NCBI RefSeq assembly: GCF_039871875.1
Contig: NZ_JBDPMD010000002.1
Coordinates: forward strand, 124,001 to 188,000
Origin: Sphaerisporangium sp039871875
GTDB taxonomy: Bacteria; Actinomycetota; Actinomycetes; Streptosporangiales; Streptosporangiaceae
DNA length: 64,000 bases
Direction: 5' to 3'
A model generated the notes under the pieces. It searched no databases, was not told where the DNA came from, and was given only the letters and a program-made list of their open reading frames with translations. This document shows, piece after piece, positions 1 through 7,831 of this stretch. Within the stretch, counting starts at the first letter, position 1. Each line of letters opens with the position of its first letter. The position numbers and the translations under genes are program-made.

Positions 1-1
1 C

Positions 2-412
2 GTCCCTCCGGACGACGTCGCCGAAGCTCTCGGACTGCCGCGCGGTGAAGAGAACGCCCTCGTTCGACGTCGGCGCCTACTCGCGTCCGGCATCCCGGTG
101 CGCCTCAATGCCTCGTGGTTCCCGCTGTCCATCGCCGAGGGGACGGTTCTGGAGGAAGCGGCGCCGGTCATCGTCGGCGGCGTGAAGTCGGCCTTGGCTG
201 AACTCGGGCATCGGCAGACGGAAGCGACAGAGCGCATCATCGTCCGGCCGCCCACGGACGCCGAGGCGGATGCACTGGAGATCAGTCCGGAGCGAACCGT
301 TCTCGACATCTTCCACGTCGGCAAGACCGCAGAGGGACGGGCCGTGGAAGTGACCACCACCGTCACGCCCGCTCACTACCTAATCATTGAGAACAGTTTC
401 CCGCTCACCTGA
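2..412 (+). CDS. GntR-family regulator, UTRA ligand-binding part (5' truncated by window)
   Basis: The reading frame is open from the first bases and ends at the TGA at 410-412, giving the last 136 residues of a transcription regulator. The visible part looks like a UTRA effector domain: an LPRGE..LVRRRRLL strand, a central ...EEAAPVIVGGVKSALAELG helix, and a VLDIFHVGKTAEGRAVEVT strand followed by the usual C-terminal Y.I.N. The DNA-binding winged helix must lie left of the window. It ends 35 bp before the PLP enzyme on the same strand, so the two may be co-transcribed or the regulator may control that gene. The domain is recognised by pattern only; the effector is unknown. Confidence 0.75.
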   Translation, partial: VPPDDVAEALGLPRGEENALVRRRRLLASGIPVRLNASWFPLSIAEGTVLEEAAPVIVGGVKSALAELGHRQTEATERIIVRPPTDAEADALEISPERTVLDIFHVGKTAEGRAVEVTTTVTPAHYLIIENSFPLT

Positions 413-447
413 CGCACGCCAGACACGACCCGATAGGAGACGATGCG

Positions 448-1539
448 ATGACAGCCACACTGCCGATGCACGCGCGGGCCGCGGAACTGGCCAGCGCTGG
501 CGAACTGCCCGCGTATGTGTACGACCTCAGCGACCTCGACGCCCACATGTCCGCCGTCCGAGGCGCCCTCGGCGACATCGAGGTCCACTACGCCGTCAAG
601 GCCAACCCCGACCCCAAGCTGTTGCAGGTCATCGCGCCGTACGTTGATGGCTTCGAGGTGGCTTCCGGGGGAGAACTCACTCACGTGCGCACGCACTTCC
701 CTGACATGCCCATTGCGCTGGGCGGTCCCGGCAAGACCGACGCCGAACTCTTCGCGGACGTGACCAGGCTCCATATCGAAAGCCCCAGTGAGATCCGCCG
801 GTTGTTCGCGGCCGGCCGGTCCGCCGAGGTGTTGCTCCGGGTCAACCTCGACATCCCCATCAGCGGGGCATCCCTGGCCATGGGCGGCGGCGCCACGCCG
901 TTCGGCATGGACCCTGCGGGGATTTCTGAGTGCCTCGACATGCTCGCCGGTCAGGACGCCGTACATCTGCGCGGCATTCACGCCCACCTGGCCAGCGGGC
1001 TCGAAGCGCCGGCCATGCTTGAGCTGGCGTCCGCGATCCTCGACTACGCCCGCGGCCTCGGCGTCACCGAGATCAATCTTGGAGGCGGCATGGGCGTGTC
1101 CTACTCCGACCCTGACGCCCGCTTCGACTGGAAGACCTACGGCGAGGGACTGGCCGTGCTGCGCCGTCCAGGCGAAACGCTGCGCATCGAGCCGGGCCGG
1201 TCCCTGACGGTCTATTGCGGCCGGTACGTCACACGGGTCATCGACGTCAAGCGCGTCCACGGTGAACTGTTCGCCGTAGTGGCTGGCGGAACCCACCACA
1301 TCCGGACGCCCGCTACCAAGGGACATAGCCAGCCCATGGTCATTCAAGAGCCGGGCGAGCCGACCACGATCGTCGGCCAGCTTTGCACTCCCAAGGACAC
1401 CATGGCGCGCCACATCCCGGTGAACCTGAAGACGGGCGACGTGGTCGAATTCCTCATGGCCGGTGCCTACGCCTGGAACATCTCCCACCACGACTTCCTT
1501 ATGCATCCGAAGCCAGCCTTCCGCTACCTGGGAGGCTGA
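448..1539 (+). CDS. Fold-type III PLP-dependent decarboxylase (DAP/ornithine decarboxylase-like)
   Basis: A 363-residue enzyme of the alanine-racemase-fold decarboxylase family. The PLP lysine sits in HYAVKANPDP (about residue 51), a glycine-rich phosphate loop is INLGGGMGV (about 211-219), and the second-barrel phosphate/substrate segment is RIEPGRSLT. The C-terminal domain carries the active-site cysteine in GQLCTPKD and the conserved AYAWNISHHDFLMHPKP segment. The length is shorter than typical LysA, and it resembles the type III enzymes found in siderophore or amino-acid-derived metabolite loci. The substrate cannot be named. ATG 448 is preceded by GGAGACGATGCG. It lies directly behind a GntR gene and before the restriction island. 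Confidence 0.8.
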   Translation: MTATLPMHARAAELASAGELPAYVYDLSDLDAHMSAVRGALGDIEVHYAVKANPDPKLLQVIAPYVDGFEVASGGELTHVRTHFPDMPIALGGPGKTDAELFADVTRLHIESPSEIRRLFAAGRSAEVLLRVNLDIPISGASLAMGGGATPFGMDPAGISECLDMLAGQDAVHLRGIHAHLASGLEAPAMLELASAILDYARGLGVTEINLGGGMGVSYSDPDARFDWKTYGEGLAVLRRPGETLRIEPGRSLTVYCGRYVTRVIDVKRVHGELFAVVAGGTHHIRTPATKGHSQPMVIQEPGEPTTIVGQLCTPKDTMARHIPVNLKTGDVVEFLMAGAYAWNISHHDFLMHPKPAFRYLGG

Positions 1540-1585
1540 GCAATTCACCAGTAGCTCAAGTTGACCGAGGTCAACAGTCTTGCGA

Positions 1586-1626
1586 CCGTGGCCAGCCGAC
1601 TTGCTCGACTGCCAGGCTGGCCACGG
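1586..1626. terminator. Stem-loop, 12-bp perfect stem, probable terminator
   Basis: CCGTGGCCAGCC (1586-1597) pairs perfectly with GGCTGGCCACGG (1615-1626) across a 17-nt loop, 47 bp after the PLP enzyme stop. No U-run follows, as is common for actinobacterial terminators. Confidence 0.55.
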
Positions 1627-1747
1627 ATCTGGAATATGTCCCGTTAGTTGGAATTCATTCTGGCCTCATCCGAAAAACTGGTGGCCAAGTTTTATTCATA
1701 GGTGGACTTCATGCGATCGAAACGTCGCACATAAGGTCGGGGTTCGC

Positions 1748-1778
1748 TATAATGATGGATCAAAAAGAATGGGAGGAG
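1748..1778 (+). promoter_or_regulatory. -10 box and ribosome binding site of the methyltransferase gene
   Basis: A consensus TATAAT occurs at 1748-1753 with no clear -35 hexamer at the expected spacing. GGGAGGAG at 1771-1778 is a strong Shine-Dalgarno just before the GTG at 1783 and decides that start. A short leader (about 25-30 nt) would follow. Confidence 0.45.
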
Positions 1779-1782
1779 ATCT

Positions 1783-3183
1783 GTGGTTGAGAGGATCGGC
1801 GCCCCGGTACGGTCGGCTCCCGAGGTTGCTTCGCCCACCGGGATGAGCGGGATTTCGATCCCACCTGTCTATACGGTCGTCGATCTATTTTGCGGGTGCG
1901 GAGGACTGTCTCACGGCTTCAGTCTGACGCGCAGATTCCGTACGCTGCTTGGCCTGGACAACAAGCCTGAGGCAACTGAGAGCTTCGCGCTGAACTGTCC
2001 TGACGATCCGGTGATGATGACGACAGATATAAGGGACTCGGTAACGAAGGAACAACTGCTACAAAACCTTGGGACCTATGGCATCACCGGGCCAAGGCAA
2101 CTTTCCTGTCTGATCGGCGGACCGCCATGCGAGGGCTTCAGTCAGAATCGGGTAGAGCGAAGCGCTGAAGGTAGCGGGGGACGGATAACCAAGTTCACAG
2201 ATGATCCTAGAAATAAGCTGTTTAAGTGGTTTATCGAGATAGCGAGCGAGCTTCAGCCGCGAGTTATATTGATTGAGAACGTGCCGGATATTCTTCGACA
2301 TAGGGATGGGGAGACGGCCAGGGAGATCATAGAAGACCTTCGGGAGCTGGGATATCTCACTACGGCTAGGGTGCTGAACGCCGCAGACTATGGTGTGCCA
2401 CAGCTCAGGAGGCGGGCATTCTTTCTTGCTTACCGTCAAGAAGATTATGAGACTTCCAGGGTGAGGCTAGAATTCCCTAATGTCACACACTCTCCATATC
2501 CACTCGGGCATGAACTGCTCGATAAGGATCCTGAGTGGTTCCCGGGAGACATGGGTTTCTGGCCTTCCGTTCGGGAAGCGATCGGTGATCTGCCTAGGCC
2601 AGCGGATGGCAAAGCTAGCCGTCTGGACGGCTGGACTCCTTATGAAGGTCATCATCCCAGCTCCGACCTGCGTAGATTTCTAGCGGCTAGTGAAGGCGGT
2701 ACCTGGAATCACATCGCTCGCCCTTTGGGTAAGAATGGCCTGCAAAGGGTCAAAGAGCTAGACAATCTGGACGCTGATGTGTTGCACCAAAGGCGTCGGG
2801 ATAGGGTGCACTACCACTACGCGTACTCGCGCCTTCGCTGGGCGGAACCTGCACGCACAATCACTAAGTTCGTCTATCACGTTGGGTCCGGCATGTTCTG
2901 CCATCCCGATGAAGATCGTGCGGTCACAATACGGGAAGCTGCACGTTTGCAAACATTCCCGGACCACTTCAAGTTCCCCGCTTACACCATTCGAGATGTC
3001 TCATCTCTGGTAGGAAGCGCGGTTCCTCCTCTTTTAGCGAGGGCAATTGCCCGACAGGTGGTCCGATATCTGGACACAGTTACGCTGCACGGGCTTTCCA
3101 GTGTTGCACGTTCAGAACTTCGCGAGCTGAAGGGCGACGCTGTTGTTAGAAGGCTAGAGAATAATGATTGGTTGCCTGCGTAA
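1783..3183 (+). CDS. DNA (cytosine-5-)-methyltransferase of a restriction-modification system
   Basis: A 466-residue C5-cytosine methyltransferase with the family motifs in order: SAM-binding motif I DLFCGCGGLSHGF (34-46), catalytic motif IV PPCEGFSQNR with Cys116, motif VI ENV (165-167), motif VIII Q207-x-R209-x-R211, and motif IX-like EPARTITKF before the C-terminal motif X segment. The target-recognition region lies roughly between residues 250 and 370. GTG 1783 was chosen because a GGGAGGAG site precedes it. Codon use is clearly less GC-biased than in flanking genes (for example ATA, AGG, TTA), which signals horizontal acquisition. It converges on the endonuclease gene and probably protects the host from it. 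The recognition sequence is unknown. Confidence 0.92.
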   Translation: MVERIGAPVRSAPEVASPTGMSGISIPPVYTVVDLFCGCGGLSHGFSLTRRFRTLLGLDNKPEATESFALNCPDDPVMMTTDIRDSVTKEQLLQNLGTYGITGPRQLSCLIGGPPCEGFSQNRVERSAEGSGGRITKFTDDPRNKLFKWFIEIASELQPRVILIENVPDILRHRDGETAREIIEDLRELGYLTTARVLNAADYGVPQLRRRAFFLAYRQEDYETSRVRLEFPNVTHSPYPLGHELLDKDPEWFPGDMGFWPSVREAIGDLPRPADGKASRLDGWTPYEGHHPSSDLRRFLAASEGGTWNHIARPLGKNGLQRVKELDNLDADVLHQRRRDRVHYHYAYSRLRWAEPARTITKFVYHVGSGMFCHPDEDRAVTIREAARLQTFPDHFKFPAYTIRDVSSLVGSAVPPLLARAIARQVVRYLDTVTLHGLSSVARSELRELKGDAVVRRLENNDWLPA

Positions 3184-3232
3184 CTAAGCTCGCAAGCTGC
3201 CGCCTTCGAGCCTGCGACGTTGCCCTGAGACG

Positions 3233-4261
3233 TCACCAAATGATCTCTCTCCAGTTGCTTGCTGCCTTACTGCGAGGGCGGATGAGTAGCATTTCTTCTA
3301 GTGCCGATATAGGAGGAATGTAACCGGCTCCGACCATGTCGGTCATGTACGAGACATCCATCGTGTTACGCTGCGGGCGGGTCGGCCCCTGCACTGTCTC
3401 CAAATATCTGAGTTCATAGTGACTGCTCTCGTCAGCCATGTCGTAGACGACGAGTGTGCCAGCTCCCGAACTGCCCCTAAACCGAGAACGCTCGAAATCG
3501 GTAGATTCCTCGATATATGAAAGTAGTTCGTCCTGTATGAGCCAAACGGTACGCCCGCCCCATGCAGCTAGGGTTTCGCACTTGACGAAGAACTGGCTCA
3601 GCATCCTGCCGAAAACCTGACGATAATTAGGGGTATATGGTGAGTCCACCACTCCCGAGAGAGGGCGTTGGGGGCGGCCGAGGAGAACATCCCAAAGGTG
3701 TTCAGTAAGGCCGCCGCCTCGCGTGCTAGATGTCATTACTTCTATTGCGTAGGGAGGGCCAGCAAAGCGTATCTTTGCTCCAGTCTGCTCCACTGGTGCC
3801 AATAGAAAGTCAAACGTGTATTCGAAGTTGCCGGGGCTATTGGCATCTTTATGGGTGAATTTGACCTCCCACCAAATGCGCACATTTTGCCCAGGGTGAA
3901 TATCGGGCATGAGATCCCGCAGCTCCGGCGGTACTCCGGTGCCCTCGGGGCGCAGGTCTAGCATGCGCTTCGGGCATACGATCCATGGCCGCGTATCCGA
4001 GAGTGAGCGTCTTTGTGCGGAGACGGTGCAGACGGAGAATGGGAAGTGAGGTTTTCCGTATGCGCCGTAGCGTGTGACAAATTCGGCGCGCTCCTCGTCT
4101 GTCACCCTCTTAGGGGGCTCCAAGAAAGACATATTGCTCCTGTTGCCGGTCACATCACAGGCACCGCCCGTGAAAGGGCATCCGTGCGATAGCCACTCGG
4201 CAGGTGGCGCAGGGACCGTTCGATCCACACGTGTACCGAAGACCTCGGCGATCTTTGCCAT
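3233..4261 (-). CDS. NotI-like type II restriction endonuclease (candidate)
   Basis: This 342-residue protein resembles the NotI family from memory of that sequence: an AEVFG start, four cysteines (28, 35, 78, 96) matching the N-terminal FeCys4 fold, WIVCPKRMLDL versus NotI WLVCPNRALDP, and an EYTFDFLLA core strand. Candidate PD-(D/E)xK residues are E132, D151 and E174-x-M176; NotI has a glutamine at the last place, so the methionine is odd. It converges with the methyltransferase gene, leaving 49 bp between stops, and diverges from the Vsr gene. Role: cleaves unmodified DNA at the sequence protected by its neighbour. The base composition is atypically AT-rich, like the methyltransferase. Family assignment is moderate to good; the specificity is unknown. 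Confidence 0.72.
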   Translation of the reverse strand: MAKIAEVFGTRVDRTVPAPPAEWLSHGCPFTGGACDVTGNRSNMSFLEPPKRVTDEERAEFVTRYGAYGKPHFPFSVCTVSAQRRSLSDTRPWIVCPKRMLDLRPEGTGVPPELRDLMPDIHPGQNVRIWWEVKFTHKDANSPGNFEYTFDFLLAPVEQTGAKIRFAGPPYAIEVMTSSTRGGGLTEHLWDVLLGRPQRPLSGVVDSPYTPNYRQVFGRMLSQFFVKCETLAAWGGRTVWLIQDELLSYIEESTDFERSRFRGSSGAGTLVVYDMADESSHYELRYLETVQGPTRPQRNTMDVSYMTDMVGAGYIPPISALEEMLLIRPRSKAASNWREIIW

Positions 4262-4356
4262 GCGCAGATGCTGCCATAGGAGATGCTTTGCTCTCTAGCG
4301 AACTGTGAAGTCTGTTACCTTATGGTGCATTCATCCTATTTTGCGGAACTGGCCGT

Positions 4357-4830
4357 GTGCTCATCGGGTACATTCGGCACGTGGGGAATTCATGGGCTAG
4401 CTCGCCGGCTGCACGCAAGAGCATGCAAGCGAACAGGAGCAGAGACACCGCCCCTGAGCTAGCGCTTCGGCGTGCCCTTCATGGTCTGGGGCTGCGTTAC
4501 AGGGTCTGTACTCGACCCATCACAGCGCTGCCGCGTACCGCTGACGTCGTTTTTCAGGCTTCCAAGGTTTGCGTAGAGATGCGCGGCTGCTACTGGCACG
4601 GATGTCGGGCGCACCACCGTCTCCCCCGAGCGAATCGGGAGTACTGGTCGGCTAAGGTCGAGCGCATTCGGAGGCGGGATCGGGAGTTTGAAGACCTCCT
4701 TGCCAAGGCTGGTTGGCTGTTGGTCGTGGTGTGGGAGCACGAAGACCCGATGGCTGCCGCACAGCAGATCGCCATGGTCGTGAGAGCTCGCCGTAGGCTC
4801 ACTGCGATCAGTTCCATAGTCGATCAGTGA
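4357..4830 (+). CDS. vsr: Very-short-patch-repair (Vsr) type endonuclease
   Basis: A 157-residue Vsr-like nuclease. The family signature is plain: S.AARKSMQANRSRDT near the N-terminus, PE.ALRRALHGLGLRYRV, RTADVVF carrying the catalytic Asp, GCYWHGC with the zinc/metal ligands, NREYWSAKVERIRRRD, and a terminal GWLLVVVWEHE. Vsr enzymes nick beside T:G mismatches left by deamination of 5-methylcytosine and are commonly coded next to C5 methyltransferases, which fits here. GTG 4357 has a GGAA nine bases upstream; GTG 4381 is an alternative start. The gene is divergent from the NotI-like gene, so both promoters share the 95-bp spacer 4262-4356. Confidence 0.85.
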   Translation: MLIGYIRHVGNSWASSPAARKSMQANRSRDTAPELALRRALHGLGLRYRVCTRPITALPRTADVVFQASKVCVEMRGCYWHGCRAHHRLPRANREYWSAKVERIRRRDREFEDLLAKAGWLLVVVWEHEDPMAAAQQIAMVVRARRRLTAISSIVDQ

Positions 4831-5350
4831 CCCTGGTCCACCTGCTATTGCTGCCGCAGAAGTCGCAGGATCTGCAGAATCGGTCGTAGCGGCGCATCCT
4901 GGCAGGTCAGGGACGTGCAGAGTCACGTTTGGCTGTCGTCCGCACAACGCCGCACAATGCCGCACAACGCCGGGCAATGGGCTGTGCCCGCCACGCTGGT
5001 TCTTTCGCCAGCAATTTGTGGGATATCGCGGCATTCTGCGGATGACAATCTTGCGGACGGGATGTCTGTACTGACCTGTAAGAAGATGATCCTTTGGCTC
5101 GTTCTGCGGATTCTGCGGCAGGCTGAGAGAGTGCGGTGCCGGGCGCGGAAGGATGATGGTGGGTCACTGGATCGAAGTTGTGCCCCTGTAGTGCTCGCTG
5201 AGCGGCGATCGTGGGAGGGTGAGTGTTCTCTGTTGGGGGCTGAAGTGCTTCTGTCACAGGCCGACTGAGCCATGCCTGTGCGTGGTCGCGGCCAATGCGC
5301 GGCAGAGAGTGGACACCCAGTGAAGAAGTCGCAGATCAGAGCGTTTTTGT
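4831..5350. other. Gene-free stretch between restriction island and tRNA fragment
   Basis: I see no supportable gene in these 520 bp. Overlapping frames are open on both strands but show no family pattern and no good ribosome binding site. The only structure noticed is a short tandem repeat at 4941-4970. Confidence 0.5.
4941..4970. repeat. 10-bp tandem repeat, three copies
   Basis: CGCACAACGC, CGCACAATGC, CGCACAACGC in a row, followed by a decayed fourth unit (CGGGCAATGG). Confidence 0.6.
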
Positions 5351-5410
5351 GGCGGGTCTGTAAAACCGTCGGCTCAGCCTACCCAGGTTCGAACCCTGGA
5401 CCTGCCACCA
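5351..5410 (+). pseudogene. 3' half of a tRNA-Tyr gene (attachment-site remnant 1)
   Basis: From the anticodon stem onward this is a class II tRNA: loop CTGTAAA gives anticodon GTA (Tyr), followed by a long variable arm, T-arm CCAGG-TTCGAAC-CCTGG, acceptor strand ACCTGCC, discriminator A and encoded CCA at 5408-5410. The D-arm and 5' acceptor strand (expected GGCAGGT) are absent, so it cannot make a tRNA. The 3' part of a tRNA gene is what site-specific integration leaves at one end of an element. A terminator hairpin follows, as after an intact tRNA gene. Confidence 0.8.
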
Positions 5411-5424
5411 AAAGAAACCCAAGC

Positions 5425-5624
5425 TCAGAGGCCCTTCGGGGCCTCTTTTGCTTCTCCGGTCCATGCGGTCTGCGGCAGCGAGTGGCAGTCATCCACGCGC
5501 AGACTGACCACTTCCGCAGGCCGTAAGGCCCCGAAGTGCATGCAGGCGAACAGAGCCGCCGGCCGCTCCCCCCGGGCACCCTTGATCGAGAGTGTCGACG
5601 ACCCAACGTCGGCTACCGTACGTG
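5425..5624 (-). pseudogene. Tyrosine recombinase (phage-type integrase) remnant
   Basis: On the minus strand, with no start codon, a frame running from about 5624 reads ...KGARGERPAALFACMHFG then ALRPAEVVSLRVDDCH. This is the start of an integrase catalytic domain with the first active-site Arg in the ALRP-x-E-x-x-x-L-R pattern. The frame then passes into the tRNA terminator and stops at 5425, so the His-x-x-Arg and Tyr motifs are missing. The position, touching the tRNA-Tyr fragment, fits an integrative element whose integrase was cut off by deletion. Confidence 0.65.
5427..5449 (+). terminator. tRNA-type intrinsic terminator
   Basis: GAGGCCC-TTC-GGGGCCTC followed by TTTT, 17 bp after the CCA of the tRNA-Tyr fragment. 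It was presumably carried along with the tRNA 3' end. Confidence 0.7.
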
Positions 5625-5647
5625 ATCACACATCTACGCTGGCGGAC

Positions 5648-5761
5648 ATGGGCAAGCGTCCACTGCGAGAGCTGATCGATGACCGGCTGCTGGACGAACT
5701 GCCGGCACGCTCCCGCGACGAGGCCGGCGGGCTGCGCCTGGCCGGCGAGGGCAGCGTCCTC
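5648..5761 (+). mobile_element. IS256-family transposase fragment (N-terminal)
   Basis: An ATG at 5648 opens 38 residues that match the N-terminus of IS256-type transposases: ELIDDRLLDELPARSRDE, then GGLRLAGEGSVL. In intact members this continues into a VKAVLERALEAEL segment and the DDE core; here the frame drifts into unrelated sequence after residue 38. No terminal inverted repeats were found. It is a dead fragment marking past insertion into the island. Confidence 0.6.
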
Positions 5762-5898
5762 TGCGTCAGCGAGTTCCGAAGCGCCCGACGCTTACGCTCA
5801 CGATCGGCAGACATCCACCACCGTCCGTGGCCTGTCCAACGAGCAGGCGGCGGTGTGGCGCGGTCGGGGCTGGTGAGTTGTGGTCGTGTCTGCCGGTA

Positions 5899-6282
5899 CT
5901 ACGCCTCTTCGCGGCGCATGTTGTAGTTATGGCTCTTGACATTCGCGTGCTCGATTAGCTCCGGCCATTCGTTGTTGTTGCCTATGTAGGCTTTGGCCAC
6001 TGCTCTTGCGGCGGCGGCGTACCACTGCTCCACGTCTCGGTGATACACCTTCTCATCCTCCTCGATCGGGCTTGGGTCCGGCCTATAGCGAACCTTGGAC
6101 CCTTGGGTCCCTGTCCTCCAGACGTCGAACTTGCGCACCTTGCTGCCCTTTGGATGGTTCCACTCGCTCCACCCGAAATCTTGGCCGTCGACGTCGACGA
6201 CGCCCTTGAGGGAGTTCAATGTACGGTCGCCAGGTGTCGTGCCTGGCGCTACGGTGGTGGTAGGTGGCTGTTCGTCGGTCAT
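5899..6282 (-). CDS. Hypothetical protein downstream of toxin-like gene
   Basis: A 127-residue soluble protein that I do not recognise. It starts with a low-complexity PPTTTVAPGTTPGD stretch, then a W/K/R-rich middle (GWSEWNHPKGSKVRKFDVWRTG) and an alpha-helical tail with DVEQWYAAAARAVAKAY. No signal peptide or membrane segment is seen. ATG 6282 is preceded by AGGAAGGACATGGG, a good ribosome binding site. It follows the toxin-like gene by 30 bp on the same strand, so the two form an operon. It could be an immunity, accessory or second toxin component, but nothing in the sequence settles this. Confidence 0.6.
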   Translation of the reverse strand: MTDEQPPTTTVAPGTTPGDRTLNSLKGVVDVDGQDFGWSEWNHPKGSKVRKFDVWRTGTQGSKVRYRPDPSPIEEDEKVYHRDVEQWYAAAARAVAKAYIGNNNEWPELIEHANVKSHNYNMRREEA

Positions 6283-6312
6283 CCCATGTCCTTCCTGTGG
6301 CGTCAGCGCTGG

Positions 6313-7605
6313 TCACTCTCGGGGTTTGGGCGCTTGGTAGGACTTGGCGATCTGGGAGTGAGGGAGGGTGAATTCCCAGCTGTTGACTACGTCGTCGAGT
6401 TCGGTACAGCCGTCGGGGACGCGGTAAAGGCGGTAGATGTCGACGCGTTCCCAGTCGGCGATGACGTATTCTCGGCCGTCGTTGGAGGGGTAGGTGGTCT
6501 CGTACTCCTCGTGCTTGAAGTACGACTCCTCCCATGTCTTGGTGGTGGACACCGAAAGGCCGCCTTCGAGATTGGCGGTGATCTGGGCGGACAGGGCTTT
6601 GACGTTGAAGCCGCCGGTGTAGCCGATCGAGGCGTTGATGTGCCACTCAAGGGTCCGGGAGACAGATTCGGTCATTCCCTCATCCCAGTACACCGTGTGC
6701 GTCGTCTCGGTGAACCCGTCGTAACCGTGGAACTGGGACTTCCATGCGCTGCTGCGGCGCAGCACGTAGAACGGACTGTGCTGGAGCTTCCACTGCATGC
6801 TGTGGTCGCCGTCGTTGACGCACGCCGCCGGGATCAGGGCTTCGCCGATGATGATCTCGTCGGTACGCTCGGGCGGCGGGTTCAGGCTGGTCTGCTCGGG
6901 GGGTGCTCCGTAGTCAGGGTGGGTGCCGGCTGCTTTGAGGTTCCGCACCACTGGCGCGTCATACACGCCGTCGGCATAGAAGAACCACGTCGTCGCCTGA
7001 CTGGAGTTGTCATCGGTCAGCATGGCGTATACACCCAGGGAGTGGAGATCCATCATGAACATGTACTTGAAGGTCTGGTCGTCTTTGATGGAAAATCCGC
7101 CGTCCCCGGCATCCTCCAACCTCCACTTCCCTCGGGAATCTCCGAAGGTAATTTCGAAATCTGCGATCAGGATGGCGGCGTCGCCTAAAGGGGTAAGAGC
7201 CGAGCAGGCCAATCGCCCCGATTGCACGTTGCAGACCCACCACTTCCTGCCGTCGGGGTCGAGCGGCATCAGGTACCAGGACCCGGCTCCGTCGACTATC
7301 CAGCATGAGTTGGCGTCGATAACCGGCCCTAGTCCCGGGTATTGCATTGCGGCGCTTTGGATGGTGACCGACTTCCCGATAGGGAGATGTTCCGAGAAGA
7401 GGGCCGGCGTTCCCTGGTCGGTTTCATCGCGCGGCGCGCGCGATGGGTGTGCGAGTTCCCAGTTGTCCGGTAGAGAGGGGTCCTGCGACTGGGCCACGTT
7501 GACCTCTTCATCACATAGGCGGGTTCGAGCCGATTTGATCACCGCGCTCCTACCCGACGCGTCCTGAATGTAAACGAGGCCGGAAACCTTTTCAATGCCC
7601 TGCAC
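6313..7605 (-). CDS. Candidate aerolysin/Toxin_10-like pore-forming protein
   Basis: A 430-residue protein without a signal peptide. The C-terminal half (about 270-425) has the look of an aerolysin-type beta pore-former of the Toxin_10/ETX-MTX2 group: a FYVLRRSSAW strand, then a long Ser/Thr/Gly-rich alternating stretch (SIGYTGGF..ALSAQITANLEGGLSVSTTKT) like an amphipathic insertion hairpin, then YVIADWERVDIYRLYRV. The N-terminal half is aromatic and beta-rich (WYLMPLDPDGRKWWVC, WFFYADGVYD) and may be a carbohydrate-binding domain. The GTG at 7605 lacks a clear ribosome binding site, so the true start may be internal. It is cargo between two tRNA-Tyr fragments. The assignment is by pattern and not certain. 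Confidence 0.5.
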   Translation of the reverse strand: MQGIEKVSGLVYIQDASGRSAVIKSARTRLCDEEVNVAQSQDPSLPDNWELAHPSRAPRDETDQGTPALFSEHLPIGKSVTIQSAAMQYPGLGPVIDANSCWIVDGAGSWYLMPLDPDGRKWWVCNVQSGRLACSALTPLGDAAILIADFEITFGDSRGKWRLEDAGDGGFSIKDDQTFKYMFMMDLHSLGVYAMLTDDNSSQATTWFFYADGVYDAPVVRNLKAAGTHPDYGAPPEQTSLNPPPERTDEIIIGEALIPAACVNDGDHSMQWKLQHSPFYVLRRSSAWKSQFHGYDGFTETTHTVYWDEGMTESVSRTLEWHINASIGYTGGFNVKALSAQITANLEGGLSVSTTKTWEESYFKHEEYETTYPSNDGREYVIADWERVDIYRLYRVPDGCTELDDVVNSWEFTLPHSQIAKSYQAPKPRE

Positions 7606-7831
7606 GCGCGGGTGGCGCTGGTCAATAGTGCGCCGACGGCATCAGTGCCATATTTTTCTTTCCGGCGCGATAGTTGACATGCGGCAATGTTGGCCACCGG
7701 TTTCGAAAGCGCGCAGGAATTGAATTCAGCCAGACAGATCCCACCAGTAACAGCGGCGCGTCATGCTGATACTGCTGAACGCGGGAAGTGACCGGCGATC
7801 CGCGTCGGGAGGGCGGAGAGGTGCTCGCTTC

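Noticed and set aside
4941..4970. CRISPR-like array
   Set aside because: Ten-bp units without spacers; no array of repeats with unique spacers and no cas genes anywhere in the window.
5351..5410. A functional tRNA-Tyr gene
   Set aside because: The 5' acceptor strand, D-arm and half of the anticodon arm partner sequence are missing; upstream bases cannot fold to replace them.
5272..5526. Small gene overlapping the tRNA fragment
   Set aside because: The frame runs through the tRNA-Tyr 3' half and its terminator; not coding.
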